64,000 bases of DNA from Leptospira_A sp046736045 (GTDB lineage Bacteria; Spirochaetota; Leptospiria; Leptospirales; Leptospiraceae), in the NCBI RefSeq assembly GCF_046736045.1, contig NZ_CP177134.1, forward strand, positions 2,976,001 to 3,040,000, in the 5' to 3' direction. The translations under genes and the position numbers were made by a program. The notes beneath the pieces were generated by a model. It was not told the origin of the DNA and made no database searches. It saw nothing but the letters and a program-made list of their open reading frames with translations. Below are positions 53,248 through 62,008 of the stretch, piece after piece (position 1 is the first letter of the stretch; every line of letters starts with the position of its first letter).

Positions 53248-53565
53248 ATGTTCGGTGGTGGTGGCAATAAGTTCGAGATGATGAAACAAATGAAGAAGAT
53301 GCGTTCCCAGGTGAAAACCATGGAGAAGGAACTTCAAAGTTTGAATTTTGTAGGAATTTCGAAGAACAAACTACTTTCCGTCACACTCGACGGGAAATTC
53401 AATTTAAAAGCTGTAAACATTGAAGATGAGTTGATTGAAAAAAAAGATAAAAACCTTTTGGAAAAATCTTTCCAAGAAGCATTTTCAAAAGCAATGCAAG
53501 ATGCACAAGCAGGAGCTGCAAAACAAATGCAAGCTATGGGTGGTTTTCCGGGACTTGGTCTTTAA
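53248..53565 (+). CDS. YbaB/EbfC-family nucleoid-associated protein
   Basis: A 105-residue DNA-binding dimer-forming protein with the YbaB pattern: Met- and Lys-rich helix KFEMMKQMKKMRSQVKTMEK, the beta region LLSVTLDGKFNLKAVNIEDE, and C-terminal helix with AFSKAMQDAQAGAAKQM. ATG 53248 follows AGAGGT by 5 bases; upstream frame starting at 53194 is less likely. It is usually next to dnaX/recR, but no such neighbour is seen here. It binds DNA with little specificity and shapes the nucleoid. Confidence 0.92.
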   Translation: MFGGGGNKFEMMKQMKKMRSQVKTMEKELQSLNFVGISKNKLLSVTLDGKFNLKAVNIEDELIEKKDKNLLEKSFQEAFSKAMQDAQAGAAKQMQAMGGFPGLGL

Positions 53566-53616
53566 GAAAGATTGTAAGATAAAACTGATTTCGTATTTGA
53601 TTCTTCGGATGGAAAA

Positions 53617-53645
53617 CTCCTAGCTCGCAAGAGCTAGGAGGATTG
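53617..53645 (-). terminator. Terminator of OmpA-domain lipoprotein gene
   Basis: A 10-bp perfect stem CTCCTAGCTC/GAGCTAGGAG with a 4-base loop is followed on the minus strand by TTTTCC. It starts 12-17 bp after the stop of the gene at 53657. Confidence 0.75.
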
Positions 53646-53656
53646 ACTAAAGAGAA

Positions 53657-54391
53657 TTAACCTGCGGAAAGAATTTCCACTTCAACGCGGCGGTTTGCAC
53701 CGTCTTCCGGTTTCAAACCGTCTGCTGGTTTGGAAGATCCGAATCCCTGAACAGAACCGATTCTTTTGGATTCAATTCCGCTTCCGATGATTGCACCTTT
53801 CGCAGTTTCCGCTCTATTTTGAGAGAGCTTAACGTTTGTATCTTCCGGGCCTGTTTTATTTGCATGGCCTGCGATGTTGATTTTTGTTTCAGGATAAGCG
53901 GCAAGTGCTTCTGCCAGTTTATCAAGATTTTCTTTTCCTTTGCCTTTCAAATCCGCTTTTCCGTCTTCGAAAGCAATTCCGCCGTCCATCTTAACAAGTA
54001 GTGCGTTTGTTTCGCCGTCAGCACCTGCTACTTTTTCCAATTTGATCCCTTCTTTGGAAAGTTGTTCGTTCATATTGTCATACATTGTATTTAGATAAAA
54101 TCCGGTTCCGAGACCTGCAAGGCAACCTGCACCAAGTCCAATAATCTTACCTTTGTTTTGCGGTTTTTTCTTTTCTAAAGTAAGTGCTTGTTTGATTTGT
54201 TTTTGAAAATCGTTTTTAGTATTTTTGCTTTCTTTTTTTCTTTGTGTCTCATCATAAACAGCACCTAATGCCAAACCTACGCCGCAACCGATGGAAGTGC
54301 TTAGAATCAGTCTTTTCGCGTTGTCGGATAAGGAACAAGAGATGGAAAATAGTAAGGATAGCGATGCAATCGCTGCGGTAATTTGTTTCAA
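53657..54391 (-). CDS. OmpA-domain lipoprotein with glycine-zipper segment
   Basis: A 244-residue outer-membrane lipoprotein. The N-terminus has a signal ending SLLFSISC (Cys near 19), then a glycine-zipper-like hydrophobic segment (STSIGCGVGLALGAVYDE). A charged linker and a second helix (LGAGCLAGLGTGFYLNTMYD) precede a C-terminal OmpA domain with INIAGHANKTG and QNRAETAKGAI near 170-200, ending ANRRVEVEI. The OmpA domain should bind peptidoglycan, anchoring the outer membrane. It has its own terminator. Confidence 0.9.
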   Translation of the reverse strand: MKQITAAIASLSLLFSISCSLSDNAKRLILSTSIGCGVGLALGAVYDETQRKKESKNTKNDFQKQIKQALTLEKKKPQNKGKIIGLGAGCLAGLGTGFYLNTMYDNMNEQLSKEGIKLEKVAGADGETNALLVKMDGGIAFEDGKADLKGKGKENLDKLAEALAAYPETKINIAGHANKTGPEDTNVKLSQNRAETAKGAIIGSGIESKRIGSVQGFGSSKPADGLKPEDGANRRVEVEILSAG

Positions 54392-54468
54392 GGGATTCTC
54401 CTGGAATGAGTTTGATTAAAAATAAATTTCCACATATGTCTCTAAAAGAGCAAGAGGATTTCTGTGAA

Positions 54469-54489
54469 AAGGGGGAAAAACTCCCCCTT
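54469..54489 (-). terminator. Terminator of flaB
   Basis: An AAGGGGGA/TCCCCCTT hairpin with a 5-base loop lies directly downstream of the flaB stop. On the minus strand it is followed by TTTT. Confidence 0.75.
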
Positions 54490-54495
54490 CCAGGA

Positions 54496-55344
54496 CTAGT
54501 ACCTGTCCGTGAGTAGTTTCACCACTTGTTCGGGTCTTGTATTTGCTTGAGCAAGCATCGCAACACCTGATTTAGTGAGGATTTGATTTTTGGTAAACTC
54601 GACGACTTCCAACGCCATATCAGCGTCACGAACTTGAGATTCCGAGGAAACTATATTTACATAATTGTTTCCTAAAGATTTCAAAGTTAAATCCAGACGA
54701 TTGTAATAAGCGCCTAGATCCGAACGCATACGGTTTACTTTGGAGATGGCATCGTCAAGCACCAGTAAGGAGCTATTCGCTTTTTCCGGAGTTGAGAGTG
54801 CCAGTTTTGTTCCGCCGGTCTTCAGTTTCAAAGAGGAACTATTCATCGTATTGATAAATATTTCCACTTTTTCACCTGCATTGGAGCCTACCTGAAGTGA
54901 CATGGGAGATTTTCCGTTATGCGAAAATCTTCCGTCCAAAGGGCGGATTTTATTGAACTCGGAAGTGTTTCCGATTCTTTCCACCTCTTCGACTAACTGG
55001 GATACTTCTAACTGAACTAGTTTTCTATCTTCGTTCGAATAGATCCCGTTAGACGATTGGACTGACAATTCACGGAGTCTTTGCAGAATGGAATTGACTT
55101 GTTCGAGAGAACCTTCCGTAACCTGCAAAAAGGAAAGCCCGTCCTGGGTATTTCTTTCTGCCTGACTGAGTCCTCTGATTTGTGTTCTGAGTCTTTCCGA
55201 AACGGCAAAACCCGGAGCATCATCTCCCGGACGATTGATTCTCAGCCCAGTCGATAAACGCTCCATGGATTTGTCCATGTCCCGGTTGGTATTGTGAAGC
55301 GAACGCCTTGCGGCGAGCGCACTTACGTTGTGATTGATAATCAT
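54496..55344 (-). CDS. flaB: FlaB periplasmic flagellin
   Basis: A 282-residue flagellin core protein of the spirochaete periplasmic flagellum. The N-terminus MIINHNVSALAARRSL, with RLSTGLRINRPGDDAPGFAVS near 30-50, and the C-terminus LAQANTRPEQVVKLLTDRY are the conserved D0/D1 segments. The variable centre is short, as in other FlaB proteins. ATG 55344 is preceded by AGGAGGG; an in-frame ATG at 55368 is less likely. The gene stands alone with a terminator and a divergent adenosyltransferase gene. Confidence 0.97.
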   Translation of the reverse strand: MIINHNVSALAARRSLHNTNRDMDKSMERLSTGLRINRPGDDAPGFAVSERLRTQIRGLSQAERNTQDGLSFLQVTEGSLEQVNSILQRLRELSVQSSNGIYSNEDRKLVQLEVSQLVEEVERIGNTSEFNKIRPLDGRFSHNGKSPMSLQVGSNAGEKVEIFINTMNSSSLKLKTGGTKLALSTPEKANSSLLVLDDAISKVNRMRSDLGAYYNRLDLTLKSLGNNYVNIVSSESQVRDADMALEVVEFTKNQILTKSGVAMLAQANTRPEQVVKLLTDRY

Positions 55345-55417
55345 TGTCACACCCTCCTGTGTGTCCATGACCCGCTTGTTTCCCTACAGGCGGAGAAAAG
55401 AAAGATCCAAGTCCGCT

Positions 55418-55455
55418 AGTATAAAATCTTTGTCCGGTAGATAAAATTTTATACT
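55418..55455. promoter_or_regulatory. Inverted repeat upstream of flaB
   Basis: Perfect 10-base arms AGTATAAAAT (55418-55427) and ATTTTATACT (55446-55455) are separated by 18 bp. It lies 75-110 bp upstream of the flaB ATG and 118-155 bp before the adenosyltransferase start, in the divergent regulatory region. It could be an operator or contain -10 elements for both directions. Confidence 0.45.
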
Positions 55456-55572
55456 TCGATATGGGGCGAGGGTTGCCTTCCTCGTAGACCCAATGAATTT
55501 TGCCTTTCCCTTCTAATATAGCCTCTCCAATCTGTGTCTGTAAAGAAAATTTGCGACAGAGAGATAATAATT

Positions 55573-56133
55573 TTGAAAATCTATACAAAAGCAGGCGATG
55601 CAGGACAGACCTATCTTGCCTCCGGAATACGAGTTCCCAAAACAGACGGAAGGGTGGAACTATATGGAACTTGCGACGAATTGAATTCATTTATAGGGAT
55701 GGCCCTGACTCATTGTAAGCTGAAAGATCAAAAATTCACCGAAGTGCTTACTGGAATTCAACATTTGCTCTTTGAAATAGGGTCGGAACTGGCAGGTTAC
55801 ATTCCGAAAGGAGAAACAGGTTCGATCCTCAAAGAGGAAGATATACATTTATTGGAACAAGAAATCGACAGGCTCACGGAAAGCCTAACACCTCTCAAAT
55901 ATTTTGTTTTGCCAGGCGGCACCGAACTTGCTTCTTCATTGCACATCGCCCGTACTGTCAGCCGAAGGTTGGAAAGAGATGTGATGCGTTACATTGAATC
56001 CGGAGGAAATGTTTCCGGGTCCGTTCGCATCTATCTCAATCGGCTTTCCGATTATTTTTTTACTGCCGCCAGGTATGCCAATCATTCGGAAGGTATGCCG
56101 GAAACTTCATGGAAATCCAGAACCAAACCTTAA
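55573..56133 (+). CDS. PduO-type cob(I)yrinic acid a,c-diamide adenosyltransferase
   Basis: A 186-residue ATP:cob(I)alamin adenosyltransferase, the enzyme that makes adenosylcobalamin. The N-terminal KIYTKAGDAGQTYL, the block GRVELYGTCDELNSFIG near residues 30-45 and the C-terminal IARTVSRRLERDVM near 125-140 match the PduO/MMAB type. The start is uncertain: TTG 55573 gives the family N-terminus, GTG 55534 would add 13 residues. It overlaps the following transporter gene by 25 bp. Confidence 0.92.
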   Translation: MKIYTKAGDAGQTYLASGIRVPKTDGRVELYGTCDELNSFIGMALTHCKLKDQKFTEVLTGIQHLLFEIGSELAGYIPKGETGSILKEEDIHLLEQEIDRLTESLTPLKYFVLPGGTELASSLHIARTVSRRLERDVMRYIESGGNVSGSVRIYLNRLSDYFFTAARYANHSEGMPETSWKSRTKP

Positions 56134-57410
56134 ATCATCCCAAGGGATTGCCATGGCTGTTTCTCACGGAAATGTGGGAACGTTTGAGTTATTACGGAAT
56201 GAGGGCACTGCTTGTGCTCTATCTTGTGAAGGAGCTTCATTTTTCAGACGAGGATGCGGGACAAATTTACGGATTCTATACCAGCCTTGTTTATTTAACT
56301 CCTGTTATCGGTGGATATCTGGCTGATAGATACCTAGGTTACAAAAAAGCGATCTATACGGGCTCGGTATTGATGTTACTCGGACATTTGAGTTTGGCCG
56401 TGCCAAGGATCGAATTTTTTTATCTGGGACTCGGATTTCTGATTCTTGGGAACGGATTTTTTAAACCGAATATATCCACACTCGTCGGAAAATTGTACAA
56501 AGACAAACCGGGGCTTCGTGACAGCGGTTATACGATTTTTTATATGGGCATCAATCTGGGAGGATTGCTTGGTCCTTTGTTATGCGGAAGTCTCGGAGAA
56601 AAAGTAGACTGGCATTACGGTTTCGGAGCCGCAGGTATTGGAATGGCGATCGGTATCGTAGTATTCTATTTTGGAACGAAAAAACTACCGGAATCCATTT
56701 GGCTCCAGGACAAAATGGAAAAGAACGGATTAGCCTTTGATTCGCAGCTAACGACTGTAAATAAAGGGAACGGTGCAAAAAAGATCTGGTTGATCGTTAT
56801 TTTGTCCTTTTTCAGTATTTTCTTTTGGATGGCATTCGAACAAATGGGATCTTCACTCAATTTATTTGCCGACCGACATACGGATCGCAGCTTTTTCAAA
56901 ATCGAAATTCCCGCTTCCTTCTTTCAATCCATCAATCCTCTTTTGATCCTTACTTTGGGACCGATCTTTGCTTATCTCTGGAAAAAACTTTCCGAAAAAA
57001 AAATGGATCCTGATCCTATTTTGAAATTCGTATTCAGTCTGTTTTTTTTAGGGCTGGGATTTCTCGTAATGGTTTGGGCAGCAAAAATTGCGGATTCAGG
57101 CGTGCTTGCAGCTGTTTGGTTTTTGTTCGGTGCCTATTTTTGGAATACCGTGAGTGAATTGTTTTTATCTCCCGTAGGACTTTCTTTCGTAAGCAAAACC
57201 GCTCCTGCCAGATATGTAAGTATGCTTATGGGGATTTGGTTTTTATGTACCGCTGTGGGTCATTATTTTGCAGGATATTTGTCCGGTTATGTGAATCAAT
57301 TTGCGGAACCTTCCCATTTTTACATGTTTTTCGTAATTACCTCTTGGGGAGCAGGTGCTTTGTTATTCGGGCTTTGGTTTTTTATCAGGGATTGGTTGCA
57401 GGAAAGTTGA
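56109..57410 (+). CDS. POT-family proton-coupled peptide transporter
   Basis: A 433-residue, about 12-helix transporter of the PTR2/DtpT family for di- and tripeptides. The N-terminal signature FLTEMWERLSYYGMRALLVLY carries the ExxER proton-coupling motif, and the second signature GYTIFYMGINLGGLLGPLL is near residue 140. An extra membrane region near 230-340 is as in bacterial members. It overlaps the adenosyltransferase gene by 25 bp and is probably co-transcribed with it, although no functional link is obvious. Confidence 0.94.
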   Translation: MEIQNQTLNHPKGLPWLFLTEMWERLSYYGMRALLVLYLVKELHFSDEDAGQIYGFYTSLVYLTPVIGGYLADRYLGYKKAIYTGSVLMLLGHLSLAVPRIEFFYLGLGFLILGNGFFKPNISTLVGKLYKDKPGLRDSGYTIFYMGINLGGLLGPLLCGSLGEKVDWHYGFGAAGIGMAIGIVVFYFGTKKLPESIWLQDKMEKNGLAFDSQLTTVNKGNGAKKIWLIVILSFFSIFFWMAFEQMGSSLNLFADRHTDRSFFKIEIPASFFQSINPLLILTLGPIFAYLWKKLSEKKMDPDPILKFVFSLFFLGLGFLVMVWAAKIADSGVLAAVWFLFGAYFWNTVSELFLSPVGLSFVSKTAPARYVSMLMGIWFLCTAVGHYFAGYLSGYVNQFAEPSHFYMFFVITSWGAGALLFGLWFFIRDWLQES

Positions 57411-57451
57411 TTTGAAAATAAAAATCTGTTTTCATTTTTAAAATTCAGATC

Positions 57452-59182
57452 TTAGCCGGAGGTTTTATTTATCAATTCTTCGATCTCCTGGTATTTTTCC
57501 GCTCCGGCTAATTCTAGCACCTGTTCTGCGAGCAGTTTTGATTTCCATGTGGAAGTTTCCGTAATTTTAGCTCTTACTTTTTGCATCAAAGGTACGGCAC
57601 AAGAAAGATCTCTGAACCCAAGTCCCATTAGTACTGCGGTAAACATGGGATCACTCGCGATCTCTCCGCATATGGAAATGGGTTTACGTTGGGATTTTGC
57701 CACGTCTGCGATATTTTTCAGAAGAAGTAAAAATACAACATGCCAGGGATTGTACAAATCGTTCACAACATGATTGTTTCTTTCCACTGCAAGAAGATAC
57801 TGCAATAGGTCATTGGTCCCTATACTGTAAAAATCAACATACTTCCCGATGAAAGGAAGATTCAGTGCGCAAGCAGGTGTCTCCACCATAATTCCGAGAG
57901 GGATTTGTTTTACTATATCCAAACCTTCTTCTTTCAATTCCCGAATGCATTCCTGCCAAAGCGATTTTGATTCCAATATCTCACTCAAAGTCGTAATCAT
58001 GGGAAGCATCACAAGCATCGTACCGTATTCGCTGGCGCGAAGCAGGGCACGGATTTGTTCTTTGAAAAAATGAGGATGGCGGAGGAGATAACGAATGCCT
58101 CTGCTTCCCAGGAAAGGATTGGCTTCTTCATATCCGTTTTCCATTTTGTCCGCGCCAATGTCCCAGACACGGAATGTAACCGGTTTTCCGTCCATAGAAA
58201 CTAATATCTGTTTGTATGCCGAAAATTGTTCGTCTTCCGTAGGTTTATGATCCGTATAATTGATAAATAGAATTTCAGTTCTAACAAGTCCTATCCCTGT
58301 GGCACCTTTATCAAAAGCTGTTTGGACTTCTTCTGCGGAATCTACATTGACCTTGATTGAGAAATGAATTCCATCTTTTGTTTTGAGTTCCTTTTTTTCT
58401 TCGACCGGGACAAAGGAATTGAACTGGCTCTGTAATCCGTGCAGTTTGATTTCGGAGAGAGTGGGGAATCTGTTGAGAATTCCTTTGGATGCGTCCAATA
58501 AAACATAATCTTCGTCGTCTACATGTGAGGTGATGTTTTTTAAACCTACAATTGTTGGGATTCCGAAGTTACGGGCAATGATCGCCATATGCCCCGTCTT
58601 ACCGCCGTAATCCGTTGCGATTCCCTTGATTTTGGTTTTATCAATGGTGATCATCTCCGACGGAGTGATTTCTTTTGCGACTAGTATGATATTGTCGGGG
58701 AGATTGGCATTGGCGTCGGGAGGTTTTTCCGCTTCTAAATTGGCGGCCAATCTTTTTCCTATATCCAGAATATGATCAGCTCTTTCCCTGAAAAACTCAT
58801 CGGGTATGGCCTGAAATTCCTCATATAAAGAACTAACAGCTGTTTCCAGAGCGAGATTGGCACTTTCCTTTCCCTGGGTGATCCTTTCTACAACACGGGC
58901 ACGAAAAAGGGGGTCATTGAAAAATACGACTTGGGATTCTAAAATTTCCACAAGTTCCCTTTGTCCGGGATCGTGAGAGTGGCTTTGGATGAGAGAAGAA
59001 AGTTCTCCTTCCGTTTTTTCCAAGCTCAGTTTGAAAAGATCTAGTTCCTGTTTAACTTCTTGGGGGGAAAGATCGGTGCGTTCCTCTTTTTTTTTGCGGG
59101 GAGGACGCCATTTATAGACTTTCCCGTAAACTACACCAGAATAGGCGGAGATTCCTTTGAATATAATCTTCTCTTCTACCAT
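57452..59182 (-). CDS. ptsI: PTS enzyme I (phosphoenolpyruvate-protein phosphotransferase)
   Basis: A 576-residue enzyme that transfers phosphate from phosphoenolpyruvate to HPr. The phospho-histidine motif is GGKTGHMAIIARNFGIP near residue 190. The C-terminal PEP-binding barrel shows GIGLVRTEILF near 300, GSRGIRYLL near 370 and SIGTNDLLQY near 455. A full-length, intact copy. It lies 64 bp behind lpxC on the same strand. No sugar-specific PTS permease is nearby, suggesting a regulatory PTS. Confidence 0.96.
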   Translation of the reverse strand: MVEEKIIFKGISAYSGVVYGKVYKWRPPRKKKEERTDLSPQEVKQELDLFKLSLEKTEGELSSLIQSHSHDPGQRELVEILESQVVFFNDPLFRARVVERITQGKESANLALETAVSSLYEEFQAIPDEFFRERADHILDIGKRLAANLEAEKPPDANANLPDNIILVAKEITPSEMITIDKTKIKGIATDYGGKTGHMAIIARNFGIPTIVGLKNITSHVDDEDYVLLDASKGILNRFPTLSEIKLHGLQSQFNSFVPVEEKKELKTKDGIHFSIKVNVDSAEEVQTAFDKGATGIGLVRTEILFINYTDHKPTEDEQFSAYKQILVSMDGKPVTFRVWDIGADKMENGYEEANPFLGSRGIRYLLRHPHFFKEQIRALLRASEYGTMLVMLPMITTLSEILESKSLWQECIRELKEEGLDIVKQIPLGIMVETPACALNLPFIGKYVDFYSIGTNDLLQYLLAVERNNHVVNDLYNPWHVVFLLLLKNIADVAKSQRKPISICGEIASDPMFTAVLMGLGFRDLSCAVPLMQKVRAKITETSTWKSKLLAEQVLELAGAEKYQEIEELINKTSG

Positions 59183-59246
59183 GGTTTGTTAGCCTTGGCA
59201 GAACTATCCCTGACCGGACTTCAGTTGAAAAGAAAAAAACTAATAA

Positions 59247-60152
59247 TTACTGAGCCATTTCGCTTTTGGAAAATAGGGGAACCCGTTTGCTTTTGAAGCT
59301 AGTGAGTTCGTCTCCTGTGACTTTGCTCATAATGCATTTCGCAAGTGAGATATCAAGTGCGTGTCCCGCTTTGGAAGCGATCAAATGGCCATAGAAAGGT
59401 CTTCCCATGACGGCAAGATCGCCCACTAAATCCAGGATTTTGTGGCGAACACATTCATTTTCATAACGAAGGCTTTCATTCAAATACCCGTCATCAGTGA
59501 GAACGACTGCGTTGTCGAGAGAGCCGCCTAAGGCAAGGCCGCGTGCTTGGAGCGCTTCCACGTCTTTCAAGAAACCGAATGTCCGTGCAGGTAGAATGTC
59601 TTCCCCTAGGATATTTTCATCCAATTTGGTAGTGTAGGACTGTCCTCTGAGGAGAGGGTGATTGAAATCGATATTATAAGTGACTTTGAGTTCATCGGAA
59701 GGCAACATCACCAGATATTTGTCTCCGTCCACCACCCACATAGGGTGAGAAATGCGAATCGGTTCGATGGTTTCTTCCAGTTCTTTGATTCCGGCGGAAC
59801 GGATTCCTTCCCAGAAAGGAAGAGAAGATCCATCCATAATCGGAACTTCAACTGCATCAATTTCTAAAACACAATCGGTGATTCCGAGGGTATGTACTGC
59901 GGCAAGTAAGTGTTCAATGGTTTGAATCCGGTTGGAACTGCCATCTCCAATCGTTGTGGCATTGCTTGTATCCACTACGTGGTCGAGAGAAATAGGGATT
60001 CGGATTTTACTGATTCCTCTGTAGAGGAAGAAGACAAGACCTGTGTTAGCAGGTGCCGGATGCAAGCGAAGAGTGACTGTTTTTCCAGAATGTAAGCCGA
60101 TCCCTTTCAGTGTAAGGGACTCTTTAATCGTTTTTCTATGGATCGTGTTCAT
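59247..60152 (-). CDS. lpxC: UDP-3-O-acyl-N-acetylglucosamine deacetylase
   Basis: A 301-residue zinc deacetylase, the committed step of lipid A synthesis. The start region TLKGIGLHSGKTVTLRL, the zinc ligands HLLAAVHTLG near residue 75, and HKILDLVGDLAVMGRPFYGH near 235-255 are all intact. ATG 60152 is chosen over a TTG seven codons upstream, since it has AAGAGAA in front. It follows the mla genes on the same strand after a 250-bp gap. Confidence 0.97.
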   Translation of the reverse strand: MNTIHRKTIKESLTLKGIGLHSGKTVTLRLHPAPANTGLVFFLYRGISKIRIPISLDHVVDTSNATTIGDGSSNRIQTIEHLLAAVHTLGITDCVLEIDAVEVPIMDGSSLPFWEGIRSAGIKELEETIEPIRISHPMWVVDGDKYLVMLPSDELKVTYNIDFNHPLLRGQSYTTKLDENILGEDILPARTFGFLKDVEALQARGLALGGSLDNAVVLTDDGYLNESLRYENECVRHKILDLVGDLAVMGRPFYGHLIASKAGHALDISLAKCIMSKVTGDELTSFKSKRVPLFSKSEMAQ

Positions 60153-60349
60153 ATTTTCTCTTTTCTTTTCCAAAACTCTACTGTCTTTTCAGTTACTTAG
60201 TGCAAGCTTCGTGCCAACCTAGGATCAGAGTTAATATTTCTAAAAAAAGGAGATTTTGCCCCAAAATGGGCTACAAAGGCAATCCTCGCAGATCATTCCA
60301 GGTGGAAAAAACGCAAAAATCTTAGGGAAATCCCTGTGACACCTCAAAA

Positions 60350-60378
60350 ACTGTCTCATTTTTACAACAGTGTCTCAT
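60350..60378. promoter_or_regulatory. Direct repeats in mlaD-lpxC gap
   Basis: Two near-identical 10-mers, ACTGTCTCAT (60350-60359) and AGTGTCTCAT (60369-60378), lie 19 bp apart between mlaD and lpxC. Two helical turns of spacing fits a dimeric regulator binding one face of the DNA upstream of lpxC. Function unknown. Confidence 0.3.
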
Positions 60379-60403
60379 CGGTGCAACAGACATAATTCAC
60401 CCG

Positions 60404-61177
60404 TTAAAATGCGGAAAGTGCGGATCGGATGAAGCTTGTAACAGGTGCTTGTTCTCTTGTGTCTTCCAAACCTTCTCGGATTTCTTTCAAAACCACTTGA
60501 GCGTCGCCTAATGTGGTGTTGACTGACTTGTGAACATCGTTCTCGTTGATCAATTTCCCTAAAGTTCCCTGACCTTGGTTGATCTTGCCTGTAATGCTTG
60601 CTATATTTTGGACGGTTTTGCGGATATCTGATCTGTTTTCTGAAATTAATTCGGAGAGGGATACGAGAGGATCTTGGGTCACTTTTCCCTGAATTGGAAG
60701 GAATCTGCTTCCTTTGGGTTGAACTATGACTTGGGAATAGGTAGGCCCATCCATTTGGAATTGTTTTGTTTTGGGATCGATTTCAAATTTGGAACCGGGA
60801 TCGAGTGAAACAACTCTTCCTGACAATAAGCTTTCGTTTTTGATTGTGATCTGATAATTTTCAAAAAGTTGAACCGGTGCTTTTAAAAGTAAGGTCAGCT
60901 CCACTTTGGTGCCAATTCCCAAATCTCCTTCTTTCAAAAGATTTCCTTCTTCATCGATTTGAACCAATCGTATTTTGGAAACATAACCGAAGGGAACTCC
61001 GTGGATGGTGACTTTTCCACCTACCTTGATCCCTTCCGCATCAGGGAAATAAACGGCAAGTCGGAAGCCTTCTTTTTGGAAAGGTCCTCCTTCTGTAACA
61101 ATTGTAAAATAACCGATGGTTACAAAAGCAAAGATAAATAAAATTCCTACAATGATGCTGCGTCCGAAGGTTGACAT
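60404..61177 (-). CDS. mlaD: MCE/MlaD-family lipid-binding protein
   Basis: A 257-residue protein with one N-terminal helix (about 8-28), an MCE domain (GFRLAVYFPDAEGIKVGGKV near 38-58, then HGVPFGYVSKIRL), and a helical C-terminal tail. MlaD proteins form hexameric rings that shuttle lipids between the membranes. Last gene of the operon that starts with the repeat protein and includes mlaE and mlaF. Confidence 0.93.
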   Translation of the reverse strand: MSTFGRSIIVGILFIFAFVTIGYFTIVTEGGPFQKEGFRLAVYFPDAEGIKVGGKVTIHGVPFGYVSKIRLVQIDEEGNLLKEGDLGIGTKVELTLLLKAPVQLFENYQITIKNESLLSGRVVSLDPGSKFEIDPKTKQFQMDGPTYSQVIVQPKGSRFLPIQGKVTQDPLVSLSELISENRSDIRKTVQNIASITGKINQGQGTLGKLINENDVHKSVNTTLGDAQVVLKEIREGLEDTREQAPVTSFIRSALSAF

Positions 61178-61211
61178 TCTCTTTAAGTATCGGTGGGTAA
61201 CTCGGGATACG

Positions 61212-62000
61212 TCAATTTGATTTCGATGGTTTTAGCTCGGAGTGGTCTAGTACCATCGGTCCTTCCGTTCTTCCATTGATGAATTGTTGGATGACCGGGT
61301 GGGGATTTTCCTGAATTTCCTTGGGAGTGCCGCAGTACAACACCTGGCCTTCGTATAAAAAACTGATTCGGTCGGCAATCCGGTAGGCGGAACTCATATC
61401 ATGGGTGACTACAATACTTGTCAGCCCCAACTCCTTTTGCATTCGAATCACCAAATCATTGATCACATTGGACATCACCGGATCAAGCCCGGAAGTAGGT
61501 TCGTCATACATAACAATCTCCGGTCTGGAAGTGAGTGCACGTGCAAGTCCCACTCTTTTTTTCATACCTCCCGAAATATCCCCGGGCAAGGTATCTTTTG
61601 CAGGAACCAGATCCAACCAGCGCAATTTTTCCATTACGATGTCATCCAATTCCTTTCCGTCTGCAATTTTATGTTCCCGCAGAGGAAGGGCTACATTTTC
61701 ATATACGGTCAACCAATTGATGAGAGCACCTGACTGGAATAATACGCCCAAACGGGAACGTAGTTGCTCTTTTGTTTTCGGTTCCGCATAAGAAATCGGT
61801 TTTCCGAAAATGAAACATTCTCCCTGATCCGGATCTAAAAGTCCTGTTAGGTGCTTTAGGCTGACGGATTTTCCCGTTCCTGATGGACCCAGAATGACCA
61901 TGGTCTCACCTTTTTTTACCTTCAGGTTCATTCCTTTCAGAATGTTTCTAGATCCGAAAGCCTTGTAAACGTTTCGCATTTCTATTGCTAAAGTATCCAT
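61212..62000 (-). CDS. mlaF: MlaF-type ABC transporter ATPase
   Basis: A 262-residue ATPase. Walker A is GPSGTGKSVSLKHL near residue 40, the ABC signature DISGGMKKRVGLARAL near 150, and Walker B IVMYDEPTSGLDPV near 170. The frame extends 108 codons further upstream but that part is the antiphase of mlaE; ATG 62000 follows AGGA and gives the family N-terminus MDTLAIEMRNVYKAFG. It powers lipid transfer with mlaE and mlaD. Confidence 0.95.
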   Translation of the reverse strand: MDTLAIEMRNVYKAFGSRNILKGMNLKVKKGETMVILGPSGTGKSVSLKHLTGLLDPDQGECFIFGKPISYAEPKTKEQLRSRLGVLFQSGALINWLTVYENVALPLREHKIADGKELDDIVMEKLRWLDLVPAKDTLPGDISGGMKKRVGLARALTSRPEIVMYDEPTSGLDPVMSNVINDLVIRMQKELGLTSIVVTHDMSSAYRIADRISFLYEGQVLYCGTPKEIQENPHPVIQQFINGRTEGPMVLDHSELKPSKSN

Positions 62001-62008
62001 AACCGGTC

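Noticed and set aside
55369..55572. Cobalamin riboswitch before the adenosyltransferase gene
   Set aside because: The region contains an inverted repeat and a CGAGG/CCTCG hairpin, but no B12-box-like sequence was seen and most of it belongs to the flaB leader.
55220..55690. 156-codon frame across the flaB upstream region
   Set aside because: It overlaps flaB and the adenosyltransferase gene on the other strand or frame, has no ribosome site, and shows no family motif.
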